Positions 61,977 through 64,000 of a stretch of 64,000 bases of DNA are shown here, in pieces. Each line of letters begins with the position of its first letter. The stretch's first letter is position 1. Source of the stretch: Paenibacillus sp. (GTDB lineage Bacteria; Bacteroidota; Bacteroidia; Bacteroidales; Muribaculaceae); the NCBI GenBank assembly GCA_023663345.1, contig JAMPHR010000002.1, forward strand, positions 115,886 to 179,885. The letters run 5' to 3'. The notes beneath the pieces were generated by a model. The model saw nothing but the letters and a program-made list of their open reading frames with translations. It ran no database searches and was not told where the DNA came from. The translations under genes were made by a program, and so were the position numbers.

Positions 61977-62193
61977 GGGATTATAGGACGTCTTCGACGC
62001 CCAGGTGGGTATGGGTTTCGTTTTCCCCATGCCTCCCGGTCGGGCAAATCTGCCCTGACGTGCGATTTGCTCCGCCCGGTCGTGATGGGGCTATAATTAC
62101 ATCGCCCTTTCAGGACTTGATGGGTAGCCTGCGGGGGATTTGCGTGTCTGGTTGGTAGGGGTGGGTACATCACGCTGGCGGTTTAGAGAAGAG
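61977..62193 (+). repeat. REP-like 217-bp direct repeat, copy 1
   Basis: Begins GGGATTATAGGACGTCTTCG and ends GGTTTAGAGAAGAG. Contains inverted segments (CCGGTCGGGCAAAT..., CCGCCCGGTCGTGATGGGGC). On the minus strand CCTGAAAGGGCGATGTAATT followed by ATAGCCCC resembles REP elements linked to TnpA-REP transposases in Bacteroidetes (from memory). Confidence 0.75.
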
Positions 62194-62242
62194 GTCCGAA
62201 GGTTTTTTAAGGGCGGAGATTTGGTATGGTGGGGTGGTGGGG

Positions 62243-62282
62243 GGATTATTGTTTAGACCATAGGGCCAAAGGGCTTTTAAGG
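62243..62282 (+). repeat. TAGACCATAGGGCC repeat, copy at 62.2 kb
   Basis: GGATTATTGTTTAGACCATA followed by GGGCCAAAGGGCTTTTAAGG. Identical over 40 bp to 62661-62700 and nearly identical to the minus-strand copy at 44631-44669. The 30 bp before it (GGAGATTTGGTATGGTGGGG) is shared with the 62.6-kb copy too. Confidence 0.85.
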
Positions 62283-62301
62283 GGGGATTATAGGGGGCGC
62301 A

Positions 62302-62520
62302 GGGATTATAGGACGTCTTCGACGCCCAGGTGGGTATGGGTTTCGTTTTCCCCATGCCTCCCGGTCGGGCAAATTTGCCCTGCGGGCAATTTGCATCTCC
62401 GCCCGGTCGTGATGGGGCTATAATTACATCGCTCTTTCAGGGCTTGATGGGTAGCCTGCGGGGGATTTGCGTGCCTGGTTGGCAGGGGTGGTTGCATCAC
62501 GCTGGTGGTTTAGAGAAGAG
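62302..62520 (+). repeat. REP-like direct repeat, copy 2
   Basis: About 90 percent identical by eye to 61977-62193 over the whole length. In this copy GGGCAAATTTGCCC is a perfect 14-bp palindrome; copy 1 has one changed base there. Confidence 0.75.
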
Positions 62521-62660
62521 TTGTTGTGGCTCTTGCAGTGCCAGCTTGCGGTAAAATAACAGGGGAGACATTGATCAAGGGATCTACGCAATATACAATT
62601 GTTATATGATAGGGCTAGAGGTTTTTAAGGGGCGGAGATTTGGTATGGTGGGGTGGTGGG

Positions 62661-62700
62661 GGATTATTGTTTAGACCATAGGGCCAAAGGGCTTTTAAGG
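62661..62700 (+). repeat. TAGACCATAGGGCC repeat, copy at 62.7 kb
   Basis: Identical to 62243-62282 and preceded by the same GGAGATTTGGTATGGTGGGG segment, so the shared unit is about 80 bp. Confidence 0.85.
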
Positions 62701-62894
62701 GGGGATTTGATATGGTGGGGCGCCGAGGGTGGTTGCGTGGCGTAAGGCCCGGGGATGAGGGAGTTGGATTGGGAGAGTTGTGTGGGGAAGATGGATGGGG
62801 TAGTGGGCAGGGATGGATGGGGTGGACGGGGATGGGTGGAGTGGGGTGAATTTCTGGTGGGTTGGGTGGTGTGGAGAAAAAATTTCTGTGAATA

Positions 62895-62927
62895 TTTGGA
62901 TTGTTTGGGAGATATGGGCTATATTTG
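62895..62927 (+). promoter_or_regulatory. Promoter of the lrp-like gene
   Basis: TTTG (62895-62898) and TATATTTG (62920-62927), 21-nt spacer. Leader of about 120 nt. Confidence 0.5.
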
Positions 62928-63055
62928 TATGTCTTTTCATCGTTGTTGTCTCTGATGGGGCCGTTTGTGCTGTCGGGACCGTTGGATGGAAGGATGATGG
63001 CATTTTTTTGAGAGTGTTTTTTATCTAATGTAATTTCTTATTATAATAAGGTGTT

Positions 63056-63529
63056 ATGGCTTCTTCTTCAGAACGTCTCGATGATATTGATATAAAGATT
63101 CTCCGTCTGCTTCAGCAGAATGCGCGTCTGACGCTTAAGGAGATCGGTTCGCAGGTGAATCTTTCGTCCACTCCGGTGTATGAGCGGTTCAGGCGTCTTG
63201 AGCGTGAGGGTTATATCAAGAAGTATGTGGCTGTGCTTGATGAGGAGAAGCTGAATATGGGGCTTACGGTGTATTGCAGCGTGAAGCTTAAGCAGCAGAC
63301 TCTGGAGCAGAGCGAGATGTTTGCGAATGTGATCAGGGGTGTGAGGGAGGTCACGGAGTGCTATAATATCTCGGGGCAGAATGATTTTCTGCTGAAGATC
63401 CAGGCTGCGAATATGATGGCTTACCGGGAGTTTGTGTTGCATGTGCTTGGGAGCATGGAGCAGGTGTGGGCGTATGAGTCGACATTTGTGATGGATACCG
63501 TGAAGCATGATTATGGGCTGACGATATAG
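63056..63529 (+). CDS. Lrp/AsnC-family transcription regulator
   Basis: The 157-residue protein has the N-terminal winged helix (LDDIDIKILRLLQQNARLTLKEIGSQVNLSSTPVYERFRRLEREGYI, about 8-55) and the RAM ligand-binding/oligomerisation domain (about 70-150), with VREVTECYNISGQNDFLLKI. Length and layout are standard. Such regulators respond to amino acids and form octamers. No target is evident; it may regulate itself or genes elsewhere. It lies just right of the repeat-rich region. Confidence 0.92.
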   Translation: MASSSERLDDIDIKILRLLQQNARLTLKEIGSQVNLSSTPVYERFRRLEREGYIKKYVAVLDEEKLNMGLTVYCSVKLKQQTLEQSEMFANVIRGVREVTECYNISGQNDFLLKIQAANMMAYREFVLHVLGSMEQVWAYESTFVMDTVKHDYGLTI

Positions 63530-63854
63530 CGGGCCGGGCTGCGGAGAGATGACGGCGGGTGAGTGGCGCTCACGTGGCTGTTTCTTTCGGGCGTGCGAAA
63601 TGTGGTTTCTTCTCATGTGCTGTTCCCTCTTATATAATTAAGGTGTAGGGGAGGGGGTAATGGGGTGCCGGTGGTGGTGATGCACATTTTGCGACTGGTG
63701 CTAAGTGGCGGGCTGTCAATGGGATTGGCTGTGGGATGATAAAAAAGATGTAATTTTTTTGCTGAAATATTTGCATAGTAAAAATATTCATCGTAATTTT
63801 GCATCGCAATTGAGAGACAGAGTTGCTCGAAGTTGCTGAGAACATAGAATTATT
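63530..63854. other. Gap between the lrp-like gene and tRNA-Thr
   Basis: 325 bp with the tRNA promoter at its right end. No gene or clear terminator is seen in the left part. Confidence 0.5.
63770..63801 (+). promoter_or_regulatory. Promoter of the tRNA genes
   Basis: TTTG (63770-63773) and TAATTTTG (63794-63801) with an exact 20-nt spacer. Start near 63808, 47 nt before tRNA-Thr. Confidence 0.65.
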
Positions 63855-63928
63855 GCCTCTTTAGCTCAGTTGGCCAGAGCACGTGATTTGTAATCTCGGG
63901 GTCGTTGGTTCGAATCCGACAAGAGGCT
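63855..63928 (+). tRNA. tRNA-Thr (anticodon TGT)
   Basis: GCCTCTT pairs with AAGAGGC (acceptor), GCTC/GAGC (D stem), GTTGG/CCGAC with TTCGAAT (T arm). The anticodon loop is TTTGTAA, so it reads ACA. The anticodon stem CGTGA/TCTCG has one T-T mismatch in the middle. CCA is not encoded. Confidence 0.93.
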
Positions 63929-63951
63929 CAACTAAACTAATAATGAAATAA

Positions 63952-64000
63952 GGGCGAATACCAGAGTGGCCAAATGGGGCAGACTGTAAATCTGCTGGTT
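63952..64000 (+). tRNA. tRNA-Tyr (anticodon GTA), 5' part
   Basis: GGGCGAA acceptor strand, D arm, and anticodon arm GCAGA-CTGTAAA-TCTGC with GTA. The long variable arm begins at the window end. The gene is cut by the edge. It lies 23 nt after tRNA-Thr, so both probably come from one transcript. Confidence 0.88.

Larger units (their letters stand above)
61646..63055. other. 1.4-kb repeat-rich intergenic region without genes
   Basis: Contains the susC promoter and leader, the T8G10 tract, two 217-bp direct repeats, two copies of the TAGACCATAGGGCC repeat plus shorter variants, and the lrp promoter. Between about 62710 and 62880 it is G-rich on the plus strand (GGGTGG, GGATGG units). Short open frames here are in repeats and lack signs of coding. 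Confidence 0.7.

Noticed and set aside
61856-62554. Several short open frames in the repeat region (for example 61856-62173 and 62226-62423)
   Set aside because: They fall in non-coding direct repeats and translate to Pro/Gly-rich strings; both copies would have to be genes.

Overview
The window comes from a gut-type Bacteroidales bacterium, most likely a Muribaculaceae relative (inference, no 16S here). The evidence is a SusC/SusD pair, a Bacteroidetes M56/BlaI signalling pair, Rnf genes, and many promoters of the Bacteroidetes type (-7 TAnnTTTG with a TTG/TTTG 19-21 nt upstream). Most genes are GC-rich with C/G-ending codons. AT-rich stretches at about 0.6-1.8, 12.0-12.9, 21.1-24.4 and 41.7-43.1 kb look acquired.

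Layout. 0-1.8 kb: the start of a sensor propeller protein and a Panacea toxin-antitoxin-like pair. 1.9-11.9 kb: a carbohydrate locus with a GH43-GH35-CBM32 fusion, a GH43, a retaining GH97, a GH127 and a BNR-type propeller enzyme. The set fits removal of galactose, L-arabinose and capping sugars from arabinogalactan-like glycans. 12.0-12.7 kb: a 52-residue protein plus GNAT pair that resembles a toxin-antitoxin module. 12.9-21.0 kb: housekeeping genes (thioredoxin-like DUF5106 protein, DoxX, mnmA, bifunctional nuclease, nucleoside symporter, rsmE, kdsA, TPR protein). 21.0-24.4 kb: an AT-rich insert with an outer-membrane barrel gene flanked by two long hairpins and a RelE-like pair. 24.5-27.5 kb: a pectin module (SGNH esterase, PL10-CE8 fusion). 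27.6-30.1 kb: flippase and ruvB. 30.2-41.7 kb: a large outer-membrane barrel protein, a TolC/HlyD/ABC-2 exporter without ATPase, BlaI/M56, and a 186-residue remnant of a receptor related to the 990-residue barrel. 41.8-44.6 kb: three paralogous lipoproteins and an unknown protein. 44.7-47.5 kb: rnfDGEA without rnfB or rnfC. 47.7-54.3 kb: antiporter, UDG-like protein, efp, slyD-like gene, zinc ribbon protein, Nif3 and aspS. 54.6-61.6 kb: a SusC-SusD-DUF4843-PKD operon. 61.6-63.1 kb: a repeat-rich intergenic region. 63.1-64.0 kb: an Lrp regulator, tRNA-Thr and the 5' part of tRNA-Tyr.

The strongest unusual signal is a run of nine G residues just after the signal peptide of susC. As given, susC is out of frame by one base; eight or eleven G would restore a 1018- or 1019-residue transporter. 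This looks like a slipped-strand phase switch for a nutrient transporter, or an assembly error. A second run (T8G10) lies upstream of its promoter. Several dispersed repeat families (hairpin plus GGTTAT, a 217-bp REP-like direct repeat, and a TAGACCATAGGGCC repeat present at two distant places) are not explained by any transposase in the window.
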